A stretch of DNA of 64,000 nucleotides from Lucinisca nassula (taxonomy: Eukaryota > Mollusca > Bivalvia > Lucinida > Lucinidae): NCBI GenBank assembly GCA_963580285.1, contig OY757015.1, positions 144,892,082 through 144,956,081 of the forward strand, in the 5' to 3' direction. The notes beneath the pieces were generated by a model. That model worked only from the letters and a program-made list of their open reading frames with translations, made no database searches and had not been told where the DNA came from. Positions 21,712-32,829 of this stretch are shown here, piece by piece. Made by a program: the position numbers and the translations under genes. Each line of letters begins with the position of its first letter. Position 1 is the first letter of the stretch.

Positions 21712-21822
21712 CTTCCCATATCACAGGTCCTGGTGTATGAATGTCATTTGACGTGTCACCAGTAACAATTCTGATTCTGATTCTGAACTACCTCTCTATA
21801 AGTATATATACTCGCTTCTCAT

Positions 21823-22800
21823 GGTACCAAGGGTTCCATGGTACCGGGGTAAATAATAATTTGCTGCATTTTGAATCTTGTATAATTCGCATGGACTTAA
21901 TATCCTCACATCAATGAAGTAAGATATATATCTTTCCATTGGTATATTTATCATTACATTTTTAGGATAAATATCTGGATAAATATCTAGAAAGTTAAAA
22001 AGCGTGTGAAATCTGATTTTTCACATTTTCTCTTCACCCCCTGGTTGTTAAATTTGTCTTTTATTTATTTTTGAAATACCCTATGATTTTTCTTTTGTGG
22101 CTTAAGATTTTCTCGGGTAGGTCTTTTAAATTGAAACATGGAAGAACAATCCTGTTTGTTTCCGGTTGATATATACTGCCTTCTATATGCATGGGTATTC
22201 AATAAGTATTGAAAGTGAATTTTAGTCTCAAGTGCACAGGCAGTCTATGCATGTGTTCTTTAAATTACTTTAATCAATCCCAGTGTTTCTGTGCCCCAAT
22301 GACACCTTTGAGTATAAGCTTAGAACATAAAGTTAAATGATGAATCAAAGTTGCTTGTCTTTCAAACAACCCTCGTGATAAATTGTACCCCTGTGTCTCA
22401 ACTTTAGCTTGCTTGATTGTACCATTTGTAGGATTAAAAGCAGTCAAAAATTATTTTCCATAATTTTTGAAGTTTTGTCTATTTGAAATACTAATGTTTA
22501 TTGTTTTAAGTAATACGAAAAACCATTACATGTTTTTTTAATTGAATCAGTTGTCTACATTTGTCACTTTTCTATTTGCCTTGGTACCATGGGAATGCCT
22601 GTTGGCATGAGAAAATTCTGCCTGGGTACATATCTGTCAGTTTTGTAAATACATGCTGAAGTATTGTGATCATTTATCCTCCTTAATTGTAAGAAGAGAC
22701 CCTATAGAAAATTAACATAAAATTATTTTAGTGCTGAATAGCTCTAACTGTGAAATATTTATACTGTAGCATTAACTACCTTGGTACCATGGGACGCCGG
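21823..22800. repeat. Possible element with iterated CCATGGTACC ends
   Basis: CATGGTACCAAGG and CCATGGTACCGGGG at 21820-21850 are matched in inverse by CCTTGGTACCATGG at about 22578 and again at 22782. The arrangement echoes the iterated inverted ends of the foldback elements. There are only two units per side and the core is self-palindromic, so the call is weak. The interior is non-coding AT-rich DNA. Confidence 0.25.
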
Positions 22801-23113
22801 GCTACCCTACCCTAATCACACACGGAAGTATAAACGGAAATATATGTAGCTGAAACAATCATAATCATTTCAATACACGTATATATCCCCTTTCTTAAGC
22901 TGTACCATCGGTACATCTTCAAAACGTGGGTAATGACAAGCCATTTCATACCATATTTACTAAAGAAAATGTGAAGTTGTTAACTCGATCGTTTTATATT
23001 TTGACAATCGTCGCCATATTTTATTGACTGATTCCCAACCAACATTATTCTATTAAACCGCAACGGAGCGTAAGTGGTTGACAATGAAAATTGAGACAGT
23101 TCACCGATGGCCA
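22801..23113. other. Non-coding, nothing recognised
   Basis: No repeat, open frame or motif of note. Confidence 0.3.
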
Positions 23114-23280
23114 ATCAACTCGTATCTGTTTTTGGTCAACTCGTATCCCCTGCTAGCATTCTACATAAATCTACAGCGGGCCGTTAGCGGCCCGTCAGCT
23201 ACCCTGACGGGCCGCTAACGGCCCGCTGTAGATTTCTGTAGAATGCTTACTGGGTCTGTCCTTCAGTGAACTCGTACCCC
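23114..23280. repeat. Relic foldback end with a 44-bp perfect-type hairpin
   Basis: Arms 23155-23198 and 23204-23247 are inverse copies with one mismatch around a 5-base loop. The core is CAGCGGGCCGTTAGCGGCCC and its complement. On both sides lie units of the F2 terminal iteration: TCAACTCGTATC and GGTCAACTCGTATC on the left, TGAACTCGTACC on the right. This suggests a hairpin element inside a decayed F2-like end. Confidence 0.65.
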
Positions 23281-23426
23281 ACAAGTAAACGCATTGGTGC
23301 AGTGGTAGCGCATCGGATTTGTGATCGAGAGGTTGCGGGTTCGATCCTCACGCTGACCAAAGTGTTGTGTCCTTGAGCATGGCTCAAGGTTCGATCCTCG
23401 CGCTGACCAAAGTGTTGTGTCCTGTG

Positions 23427-23527
23427 TAGCTAAATTTACCTCTTCGGTTAGAGCTAGGGACTAACTTCCCACATCACAGGTCCTGGTGTATGAATGTCCT
23501 TTGACGTGTCACCAGTAACAATTCTGA
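23427..23527 (+). mobile_element. LINE A copy 5, 3' end only
   Basis: Contains the last codons (TTCGGTTAGAGCTAGGGACT then TAA), the 3' UTR (TTTGACGTGTCACCAGTAAC) and ATTCTGATTC. A 100-bp severely 5'-truncated insertion. Confidence 0.85.
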
Positions 23528-23570
23528 TTCATCTACATTGCTTAAAAAAGTACTGGTTACCACCCAGGAA

Positions 23571-23692
<122 letters not shown>

Positions 23693-24327
23693 TTATACTG
23701 CGTCGGTCACATTTGACCATTACCGCAGGTGTATATTTGATACACTCCAGGTTTTGCAGGATGAAAGTCTACACAGTAATCATGTAATTACGGTAGGGAT
23801 CTTTAACCTGCAAGCCCCCGCCCATAGGGGCTTGAAGAAATATATGGGCTGCATGATGCTTCCACGCAGAGCTGAATCCGGCCCGCACACTAGTACTGGT
23901 AAACCGCTTAGAGGATCTAAGCCTGTCCAGGAACCGCGGTGCGAGGCGGACCGTCCATGCTAATAAACCCTATTGGTTTCATTGGGCGACAGGGCTTGAG
24001 ATGTCATTTCATCTCAACGTCGGGTAAAAGTCCCACAAAATTGGAAGCAACGTCTCCAAAATGACCTTTACAGTGTTGACGGGGACGTTAAACCTCAAAT
24101 CAAACAAACAAACAAACAATCTTTAACCTGCACAGGGGATGGTTCTCACTGCACAGGGGGCCTCCAGTTAACGTCCCGATCCAAAGGACGGTGCACTTTA
24201 TGACATTCATCCCTGCAAATGGTGCCAATGGAGCGTTTTCGGACACCTAAATTTTATCGCCGCTGCCGGGGATCGAACCCGGGACCTCTAGCATCAGAGG
24301 CAAGTGCACTAGCCACTGAGCTATCCT
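23693..24327 (-). mobile_element. SINE B copy 3 (minus), split by SINE A
   Basis: Left piece 23693-23811 (LINE-like 3' tail and body), right piece 24111-24327 (body and tRNA head with GGGTTCGATCCCC on the complement). A SINE A lies between them. The head lacks its first bases, breaking at GATAGCTCAGTGG. Confidence 0.85.
23812..24110 (+). mobile_element. SINE A copy 5, inside SINE B
   Basis: Full-length with CAAA tail. The 14-bp target duplication ATCTTTAACCTGCA is perfect on both sides, giving the cleanest proof of SINE A retroposition in this window. Confidence 0.9.
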
Positions 24328-24360
24328 GCTCGTAATGCTCAGATGTGAGCGAGTAGCAGT

Positions 24361-24418
<58 letters not shown>

Positions 24419-24420
24419 TT
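24361..24420. repeat. GA microsatellite
   Basis: About 26 GA units between the end of SINE C and the start of LINE B. Confidence 0.9.
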
Positions 24421-24483
24421 AAAGAACACTGTCTGGCCCAAGTTGTTAACATACGCACCCGACAAGAAAAGACCCTTGATTTA

Positions 24484-25044
24484 TTGTTTACACATTCTCC
24501 ATCCCCAGTAAGCCGAGTTAAGGGGATGCCCCCGATTGGCAAAGCTGATAATGACATAGTCCTTGTTGAGTATGACATAAAAGCTAAACGAATCAGGCAA
24601 GTCCCACGCAAAGTTTTTCTCTACAAACGTGCGGATATGGATGGTCTGCGAGACCATATGGCGCGATTCAAGGATTCGTTCCTTTCCTCTGACCTCTCGC
24701 ACATGTCAGTTAATGTCTTGTGGGTCAGTTTTAAATCCGAATTAACCACGGCGATGGAAAGGTTTATATCAACGAAAATGACCAAAACAAAATATAGAGC
24801 ACCATGGATCGATAACACGACCAAGCATCGCATCAGAAGACGCAATAGAATATATTTTCGTGCTCGCAAGTCTAGCAGCCCTGACGCTAAGAACCATTAC
24901 AAACGGTTCAGAGCACATGTGCAAAAGGTTATAAGAGATGTACATTGGAAGCATGTTTCCAGCATCTTTACCTTTGAAGATGACAATACAGATCCCGATA
25001 GCCCCCAAAAGAATGGTAAATTAAAACGTTTTGGTCATTCGTAA
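24484..25044 (+). pseudogene. LINE B ORF2, endonuclease C-terminus and linker
   Basis: The frame upstream contains NIRTRQEKTLDLLFTHSPS, the end of the APE domain, then a basic linker (APWIDNTTKHRIRRRNRIYF). It is shifted at about 25020. The domain order matches LINE A (DLILTTLP..., PWITPEIRRKIRRRNKIH). Confidence 0.8.
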
Positions 25045-25462
25045 AGTCCCTGAAAAAGGATGTGTTTGAGATCACTTCGCTAAGGGAAAATGGAATTCTA
25101 AAAAACAGATGCGCGCGATAAGGCTAATATTTGCAATAAACAGTTTCAATCAGCATTTACGCGTGAAACTGATGGTGAGCTACCATCTAAAGGTCCAAGT
25201 CCGTTCCCCTCTATGGGGGACATAACAGTTGACCCCAATGGGGTCGCTAAACTGTTGGGTAAGCTCAAGATACATAAGGCATCTGGGCCCGATGACCTGA
25301 ATGCCAGTACTTAAGGAATGTAGTACTGATATATCTTCTGTGTTGGCCTTTATCTTCAATGAATCACTTGCCCAGAGTACTGTACCAGATGACTAGCGAC
25401 AAGCAAATGTTACCCCGGTCTATAAAAAGGGGGAAAAATATGATGCAGCAAATTATAGACCA

Positions 25463-26752
25463 GTGCCGCTAACATGCATCTGTTGCAAAACCCTGGAGCA
25501 TATATTAGTAAGCAACATCAACAAGCACTTAGCCTTTGAGAGCATTCTTGCTGACTGTCAACATGGTTTCCGGAGTCAAAGGTCTTGCGAAACACAGCTT
25601 GTTCAACTTTACCATGACATTGTGAGCAATCTGGATGGGGCCATAAACCGTGGCCACAATCAGACTGAGTTGATCATCATGGACTTTGCTAAGGCCTTTG
25701 ACAAGGTACCTCACAGAAGGCTATTACATAAACTGGAGTACTATGGGATAAGAGGATCCACACATAGGTGGATTAGTTCATGGCTCTCTGGGCGCTCACA
25801 ACAAGTTGTACTTGATGGCCAAGCGTCTTATCCAGTCCCTTTTTTATCTGGAGTCTTCCAAGGTTCGGTCCTTGGACCGGTCTTTTTCTTGGTTTTCATT
25901 AGTGATCTCTCAGATAATATCAGGTCATCGGTCCGTTTGTTTGCTGATGATTGTGTCCTGTATAGGAACATATATTCTTCTTCTGACTGTCTTATTTTAC
26001 AAGATGACCTGGATCAACTTGTACAGTGGGAGGCCGATTGGCAAATGAAGTTCAATGTGGCCAAATGTCACTCAATGAGGGTGTCACGACACCCTCCGGA
26101 CAAGCAAATTAAGTTTGACTATACACTCCACCAGCAAATTTTGGAGCATGTTCAATCCGCCAAATATCTTGGTATCAACATCACTGACGATCTTGATTGG
26201 GGTCAAAATATCTCTGAGACTACATCTAAAGCAACTAGGACTTTAGGATTCCTTAGACGGGACTTGGCTTTCGCACCTAGACAGACAAAGGATGTTGCAT
26301 ATAAAACATTGGTTCGCCCTCAACTTGAATATGCATCACACATTTGGCATCCCTATGTTAATACCCAGACTCAGCAGGTGGAGAAGGTGCAGAGGACAGC
26401 TGCTCGATGAACCTGTAGGCGATGGCGAAATAGAAGTAGGGTCGGTGACATGCTTAATGAGCTAGAGTGGCCGACCCTGGAGGCCCGTCATGAGCCGTTC
26501 TCTTTAACCTTCTTCTACAAGATACACTCTGATTCAGTGTCTATTAATAAAGATAGGTACTTGACCCCTGTAACAGTGTCGACCAAAACAAGGGCATCAA
26601 AAGTAAACGACTCACAATATCGTAGATACCAGTCCTATAGTGATGCCCTGAAGAACTCTTTCTTTCCTAGAACTATTCCCCAATGGAATAGTCTTCCCTC
26701 CTCTGCGTTTAATGCCAAGTACGCTGAAGAGTTTAAAGCCCGTACAGTGTAA
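25463..26752 (+). pseudogene. LINE B ORF2, reverse transcriptase and C-terminus
   Basis: The RT block starts in the preceding damaged stretch (KASGPDDLN, then KKGEKYDAANYRPVPLTC). It continues with QHGFRSQRSCETQL, LIIMDFAKAFDKVPH, QGSVLGPVFFLVFISDL and LFADDCVLY, the catalytic Asp pair. A stop interrupts at 26408, after RTAAR. The C-terminal part resumes at 26450 with FFPRTIPQWNSLPSSAF and ends at 26750. The SGVFQG in place of SGVPQG is a probable inactivating change. Confidence 0.85.
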
Positions 26753-26910
26753 GACTGAGACCCAGAGGTATGCGTTTTAGGACACCTCTGTTATGCAGAT
26801 TGTAAATAGTTTTAAGGATGCATCCAGTGCCTTTCTTTTTTCAGCTAAATTCTAAATTTAGCCACCCAATCAACTGAGGTAATGGACAAATATGACCGAC
26901 TCAGTATAAG

Positions 26911-26920
<10 letters not shown>

Positions 26921-26967
<47 letters not shown>

Positions 26968-27169
26968 GTACATTTTTGTACGCCTTCTTGTTCTACCGAC
27001 TGTTCCCAGGAGTATTCCTTGGCGAGGCCTAATGAGCGGAAGCTTTGTTCACACCTTTCCGCTTTCTGTATCTATGTGGTTACGTCCTCAAGTATGACCG
27101 ACTCAGTATTTAAAGATAGATGGATAGTTTCAAATTCTGGCTTATACACGCCGGGGTTGGGGTTGCGGT
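26921..27169 (+). repeat. GA run and a second retroposon with the LINE B tail
   Basis: A GA microsatellite to about 26963, then about 125 bp ending TATGACCGACTCAGTATTTA and AAGATAGATGGATAG. That end is a variant of the LINE B/SINE B 3' end, so a third kind of short retroposon used the same tail. Confidence 0.5.
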
Positions 27170-27400
27170 GCGCTTTTTAGTCAATTTTGAGATTGGTATT
27201 TTAAAAGTCTTTATTGAATCGTCTCTATCAATTTCTTTTCTTTATTGTAATGAGGAGTGCCAGTTACTACATATACAGTTTCTCTCCCTTGGCTGCTGTA
27301 CAGTGGATTTATTTACCTTCTCGGGCTGTTTGCTCTAATCTCGATTTCAGATCAGCCATATGCACTCTCCAACATCCAATGCCACGAACCATGATATCCA
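27170..27400 (+). pseudogene. LINE C fragment, C-terminal end
   Basis: Encodes SASYYIYSFSPLAAVQW, then AVCSNLD and AICTLQHPMP. These match the end of the LINE C protein at 56929-57546 (SYYKYSFFPLAVVQWNHLPP, TICTLHHPMP). Frameshifted and short. Confidence 0.75.
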
Positions 27401-28098
27401 GAAGCCACCTTGAAATTCTTCAAACGACATCTCCTCCCGAGCCAAAGGTCCAGTCGAGCTAAAACTTGATGAGATGCATCTGGGCGACATGGAGATTCAG
27501 AATGCTAAAATTATTCGGTTCCGAGATCCAAAACGGCCGCCATCTTAAACTTCTTCAAACGACGTCTCCTCTCGAACAAAAGATCGGATCGAGCTGAATA
27601 TTGATGGGAGACATCCCAGCGACATGAAGATTTACGTTTGCAAAAAACTTCCAATTACGATTTCCAAGATTGCTGTCATCTTGAAATTCTTCAAATGATA
27701 TCTCCTCCAGAACCAAAGGTCAGACCGAGCTGGAAACTTGATGGGAGGCATCAGGGCGACATTGCTAAAATCGTTCCGTTCCGATATCCAAGATGACCAC
27801 CATGGTGGCGTTCTTGAAATACTTTAAAGTACATCTCTTCCTGAATTGAAAGTAAGACTGAGCTGAAACTTGGTGGGAGGCATTGGGGTGACATCTAGAT
27901 TGAGATTTTCTAAACCCGTTCCATTCCGAAATTCAAGATGGACACCATGATGTCCATCTTGAAATTCTTCAAACAACATCTCTTCACAAAGAAACTTGAG
28001 GGGAGGCATCGAGGAGCCATTAAATTCAGGAATGCTATAGACAGCCCCTTCCAATATCCAAGATGGCCACCATGGCAGCCAAATAGTTGTGGAGGCAA
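27395..28098. repeat. Tandem array K, ~145-bp units
   Basis: Five to six diverged units containing TCTTGAAATTCTTCAAACGA, GAGCTGAAACTTGATGGGAG and a CCAAGATGGCCGCCATC-like palindromic motif. More units occur at 28333-28510, 29450-29825 and 32265-32395, separated by insertions. Confidence 0.75.
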
Positions 28099-28332
28099 TG
28101 ATCAGGAATCGACACAATTAACCCACGGCTCCCATCAGAGACACCAAAGGGAAAAGAAACATATACACGAAATAACCAGACCCCAACGGAAACACCAACA
28201 GCGGAAAGCCCAAAGGACAGTTACTTCCTCACAAACCGGCCAATTGGCTATCCAAAAAAAAAAAAACACAAAAAGACACAAGCGACACACAAACCCAAAT
28301 GCAATCCATAACAAAAATAAACCGCGACAGAA
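28099..28332 (-). mobile_element. Repeat X copy 3, diverged and truncated
   Basis: Minus-strand copy from ATCAGGAATCGACACAATTA to ACCGCGACAGAA. It is closest to the copy at 33268 (shared changes such as 'ggccaattggctatcc'), so the two form an older subfamily. Confidence 0.65.
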
Positions 28333-28639
28333 AACTTGAAATTCTTAAAGGGACATCTCCCGTTACCAAAGGTCTGATTGAGCTGAAACTTGATGAGAGC
28401 CATCGGGGCGACATGGTGATTCATAATTATAAAATTCATTCACTTCCGATATCCAAGATGGCTGTCATTGCGGCCATCTTGAAATTCTTCTACCGAACAG
28501 AAAGCCTGGTTGAGTAGTTTAGGCCGTAGTACCAAAGCGTTAATCCAAAATCATTAATCCATAGACAAATGGCTAATATCAATGTTCAGATCAACAGACA
28601 TGGACTCCAGAACAGTGTAATCAGGCGTCCGCGGATAGT
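28333..28639. repeat. Array K unit and short unique spacer
   Basis: One further K unit (to about 28510), then unique sequence leading into the Penelope-like fragment. Confidence 0.5.
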
Positions 28640-29425
28640 AAGCATTACTTGGTAAGCAAACTTCGCCAACCATGTCTATCGACCTGAACGAAGAAAAAGA
28701 GTAAATACCGAGAAGGGTATTCCGAGATTTTGGAAGTCTTCCTATGGCTTTCCATTGGCAAACACATCAGAAATAATTCTGGAAATGGTCACATTGTACG
28801 GATCAACAAGACCACGGTGCCTCTCATAGAACTTCTTTAGTGTTGATGCCAGTTTGGTTTTTTGATACCCCTGGTATAACAACCTGGTAGTGAGCACCTT
28901 CCCACGTTCCATAAAGTCCTGATACTTGGAACAGGCTCTAGCATAACGGATTAACTGTGAAACATAAGCCCCATATGCTGGTGCAGACGGGATATTACTG
29001 CTGAGGAAGGGAAAGTTACAATGGAAAAATTGAAGTCATCTCGTTTATCGTACAGCCTTGTAGTAAGCTTCCCGTTGTCAATCTAGAGATAACAATCCAA
29101 GTATGAGGAGGAGGTTGCAGTCTCTGTTGCTTTCTTAATTTCAAGTTCACGTGGATAGATGAATTCTAAGAAATCTGCGAATTTAGCATTTTCAGAGACA
29201 ATAAATCATCTATATATATGTAGGTGAAATTGAATTGTTGTGCAAGGCGTTTCTTGCCTGCTTTGAGGAGACCTTGTCCAAACTCCGCCTCATACGAGTA
29301 CAAGAACAAGCCGGCAAGCAACGGTGCACAATTAGTACCCATTGGTACACCAATTGTTGCTGAAATATTAGGCCACTGAACTCCACGAAAATAGTGTCGA
29401 TTAGATATTCCAGCATCTTTAGGAC
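28640..29425 (-). pseudogene. Penelope-like retroelement RT fragment
   Basis: On the minus strand, in one frame from about 29395, the text ATIGVPMGTNCAPLLAGLFL, then LYSYEAEFGQGLLKAGKKRL and FNFTYIYIDDLLSL is a reverse transcriptase palm. GVPMGTNCAP is RT motif 4/B and YIDD is the catalytic motif. A frameshift follows, then FADFLEFIYPRELEIKKATE, SSYLD, KLTTRLYDKRDDFNF and, near the end, sequence resembling the thumb. The composition fits Penelope-like elements rather than LINEs. No GIY-YIG endonuclease is seen. Clearly inactive. Confidence 0.75.
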
Positions 29426-29449
29426 ATCTGCATCAGTGTACTTTTGTGG

Positions 29450-29827
29450 TGCATCAGCGTGATCTCGAGCTGAAACTTGATGGGGTGCATTGGAGCGACA
29501 CGGAGATTCAGAATTGCTAAAATAATTCAGTTCCGTTATTTAAGATGGCTGCCATGATGACCATCTTGAACATCTTCAAACAACATCAAATTGAGCCGAA
29601 ACTTGATGAGAGGCATTGATTGACATGGAGATTTGGATTTGTTAGACCATTCCGTTCAGATATCCCAGATGAATGCCAGGGTGGTCATCATGAAAATGTT
29701 CAAATCAGATCTGCTACCGCTTGGTCTGTCGCAGTCAGTGGAAATTTTGTTCTAGTCATTTAGGTGATATGGATATTCAGAATTGCTAAAATTGTTGCAT
29801 TCCTATATCCAAGATAGTGGTCATATT
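29450..29827. repeat. Array K, further units
   Basis: Two to three diverged units (GAGCTGAAACTTGATGGGGT, CAAGATAGTGGTCAT) between the Penelope-like fragment and element H. Confidence 0.6.
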
Positions 29828-31950
29828 AACAAGAGGACCAAGCTAGCTTGGTCCTGTATCGCTCACCTGAGCAAACAGATTCAAAGTTTAAGGAAGTGCC
29901 AACCTTTACTGAAGGCTTTATAGGAGGACATGGTGATGACAGGGTAAGCATTTTCTGAAAATCAAGTAGAATGTAACTCTATGATAAACAGGCTGACCTC
30001 AACGGTTTTCAAACTCATTCAAGCTTTTATTCCTGACTTGCTAAGATCCGATCTAAACTGAAGTGGCTATGGTGATGACAAGTTCAAAAACAAGTTTTCA
30101 AACTCCTCCAAGCTTTCTGCCTGACTTCCTTGTTTGTAAGTTTCATCAAGATCCGTTCAAAACTAAAGGGGCAGCAGTGATGACAATGTCGAAAATAGAC
30201 ATTTTCAGCAATCAAAGGCACGTCACTCTATGATAAAAATGTGCCGACTTGGCCGGTATTCGAACTCACCTGAGGTTTTATTCCCAGCCACCTTACATGT
30301 AAGTTTCAGAAAGATCCGATCAGACTTGGCCAGTATTCAAACTCATCCAAGATTTTATTCCCAGCCACCTCACATATAAGTTTCAGAAAAATCCAATCAA
30401 AACTGAAGGGGCTACGGTGATGACAAGGTCAGAATTTGGCATTTTTAGCAATCAAAGGGATGTTACTCTAAAATAAATGAGCCAGTTTTCGAACTTATCT
30501 GAGGTTTCATCCCAAGCCACCTTACATATAAGTTTCAGAAAAATCTGATCAAAACTGAAGGGGCTACGGTAATGACAAGGTCAAAAATCAACATTTTCAG
30601 CCATCAAAGGGACATAACTCTATGATAAATGGGCCAACTTGGCCGGTATGTCAACTCATCCTAGGTTTTATCTCCATTCACCTTACATATAGGTTTCAGA
30701 AAGATAAGATCAAAACTGCAGGGGCTACGGTGATGACAAGGTAAAAACTTGACAATTTCAGCCATCAAAGGGACATAACTATATAGTAAATGGGGCAACT
30801 TGGCCGGTTTTCGAACTCATCCGAGGTTTTATCCCCAGCCACCTTACATATAAGTTTCAGAAAGATCCGATCAAAACTGAAGGGGCTACAGTGATGACAA
30901 GGTCAAAATCAAAATTTTCAGCAATCAAAGGGACCTTACTCTATGATTAATAGGCCACCTTTGCTGGTATGCGAACTCATCCGAGGTTTTATCCCCAGCC
31001 ACCTTGCATATAAGTTTCAGAAAGATCCGATCAAAACTGAAAGGGCTACAGTGATGTCAATGTCAAAAATCGGCATTTTTAGCAATCAAAGGGACGTTAC
31101 TCTGTGATAAATGGACCAACTTTGCTGGTTTTCGAACTCATCCGAGATTTTATCCTCAGCCACTTTACATATAAGTTTCAGAAAGATTCGATCAAAACTG
31201 AAAGGGCTACAATGATGACAAGGTCAAAAATCAGCATTTTCAGCAATCAAAGGGACGTTACTCTACGATGAATAGGCCGACTTGGTCAGTTTTCGAACTC
31301 ATCCGAGATTTTATCCCCAGCCACCTTACATATAAGTTTCAGAAAGATCCGATCAAAACTGAAGGGGCTACGGTGATGACAAGGTCGAAAATCGGCATTT
31401 TCAGCAATCAAAGGGACGTAACTCTATGATAAATCGGTGGACTTGGCCGGTTTTCGAACTCATCCGAGGTTTTATCCCCAGCCACATTACATATAAGTTT
31501 CAAAAAGATCCGATCAAAACTGAAGGGGCTACGGTGATGACAAGGTCGAAAATTTGTATTTTCAGCAATCAAAGGGACGTAACTCTATGATAATTGGGCC
31601 GACTTGGCCGTTTTTCGAACTCATCCGAGTTTTTATCCCCAGCCACCTTGCATATAAGTTTCAGAAAGATCCGATCAAAACTGAAGGCGCTACGGTGATG
31701 ACAAGCATTTTCCCATAGTAAGTCTATGGGACCTTGTGGTTGCCATAGGAACCAAAGTTTTAGAGCAATTTCGAAAAAAAGTTTATGTCATCAATACCCC
31801 ACCAGAGGCATGCTACCGATGAGAAATGATTGAGATCAGCCTGCAGGATACGGAGATATAGCTGCTCAAAAGTGTGGACGGACGACGGACGACGGAGGAC
31901 CCACTATACTATAAGCTCCCCTGGAGCCTTCGACCCAGGTGAGCTAAAAA
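29828..31950. mobile_element. Element H: inverted ends around a ~162-bp tandem array
   Basis: The left end AACAAGAGGACCAAGC contains the perfect 20-bp palindrome 29835-29854 and then GCTCACCTG (29861-29869). That last motif is inverted near the right end as CAGGTGAGC (31936-31944). Between about 30040 and 31700 lie roughly ten units of about 162 bp with TTACATATAAGTTTCAGAAA, GATCCGATCAAAACTGAAGG and AATCAAAGGGACGTAACTCT. The right section has GGACGGACGACGGACGACGG. No coding sequence. It parallels element J in layout. Confidence 0.6.
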
Positions 31951-32394
31951 CCACGTGTATAGTAATCGCAGTAAAGACTGGTGTTGAGGGGGACAGCTCG
32001 GATGCTGTCAATATATATCAAATGCGCTGAGTCAACAAGAAGATTCGGTGGAGTGAGTGCAATTCGCAGGTTTTTTTTTTTTTTTTTTTTTGCGAGTGAC
32101 CATATACATCATAGCTTTGTTTGTGTTAACAGTTGAATTCACATGATCGGGTTACTTGCTTTATATTTACAGAGTATGCCAAAGGCATGCACAAACAATA
32201 GCCCCGCCGTGCCAAACTATACTCGCCCCCATTCTGTATCAACATCATCTCTTCCTAAATCCTAAATTAGATTGAGCTGTTCAGAAACTTAATCAGAGGC
32301 ATCAAGGTAGCATGCAGATTCAGAATTGCTAAAGGCAATGTGATCTGATAGACAAGATGGCCACCAAGGCGCAATGTAATATATCGTCAACAGT
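31951..32394. repeat. Spacer, poly-T and one K unit
   Basis: A 22-base T run near 32070 and, at 32265-32395, one more K-type unit (TCAGAATTGCTAAAGGCAAT, ACAAGATGGCCACCAAGG). Confidence 0.5.
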
Positions 32395-32440
32395 CTCATC
32401 CAGGTGAGCGATTTCAGACCCACTTGGGCCTCTAGTTTAA
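32395..32440. repeat. Second H-type terminus
   Basis: CAGGTGAGCGATTTCAGACC then CACTTGGGCCTCTAGTTT is an inverted relative of the left end of element H (AACAAGAGG...ATCGCTCACCTG). It probably ends an outer element that contains the K array, into which H was inserted. Confidence 0.45.
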
Positions 32441-32829
32441 ATCTGTATATCATTGTGCTAATTATAAAGATGATGTCAGCTTAAAAGTAAATGTGCAAGT
32501 TATTGCCAATGTTTTGTAAAAATACACTTTAATGTCATGAAGGATACAAAAGTACAGCTGATGGAATAAGGCCCACGGGGAATGGATTTTATGTCGATAG
32601 TTTTGTTTTGTTCACATACCCAAGAATGTACATTGAATTGATACGCTTGTAATTTTAGTCTGTCGCAAAAAAAACAACATCGAAAACATCGCTAGCGTTC
32701 TTCAAATCGTGATATGGGTCGGGATATGTGGTGTGTTGAAGGTAAATGCTTAATTTTCAAGTAGCAAGCTTTAGAGATTCACCATACTTTTATCAAGTCT
32801 ATGTATGGTTGTTTATGTAAACTTCAAGT
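32441..32829. other. Non-coding, nothing recognised
   Basis: AT-rich DNA without open frames or repeat families. Confidence 0.35.

Larger units (their letters stand above)
16826..21790 (+). mobile_element. LINE A copy 1, 5' truncated, split by a foldback element
   Basis: A jockey/CR1-superclade type LINE. The coding part runs 16834-19002 and resumes at 21284. The 3' UTR includes TTGACGTGTCACCAGTAACA and ends in an ATTCTG hexamer tail at about 21765-21788. The 5' end is truncated within the endonuclease domain. Copies A2-A5 in the window are more damaged; this is the youngest copy. Confidence 0.9.
24421..26920 (+). mobile_element. LINE B, 5' truncated and decayed
   Basis: A second jockey-like LINE distinct from LINE A. 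It begins inside the endonuclease, is frameshifted near 25020 and carries a stop near 25393 before the RT block. Its 3' UTR ends AATGGACAAATATGACCGAC then TCAGTATAAGAAGATAGAGA (26881-26920) and a GA run to 26963. The 3' end is shared with SINE B. Confidence 0.85.

Noticed and set aside
23290..23360. Working tRNA gene
   Set aside because: Same reason as for SINE B: the head is degenerate, is repeated at 39378 with the same downstream body, and lacks a clean cloverleaf.
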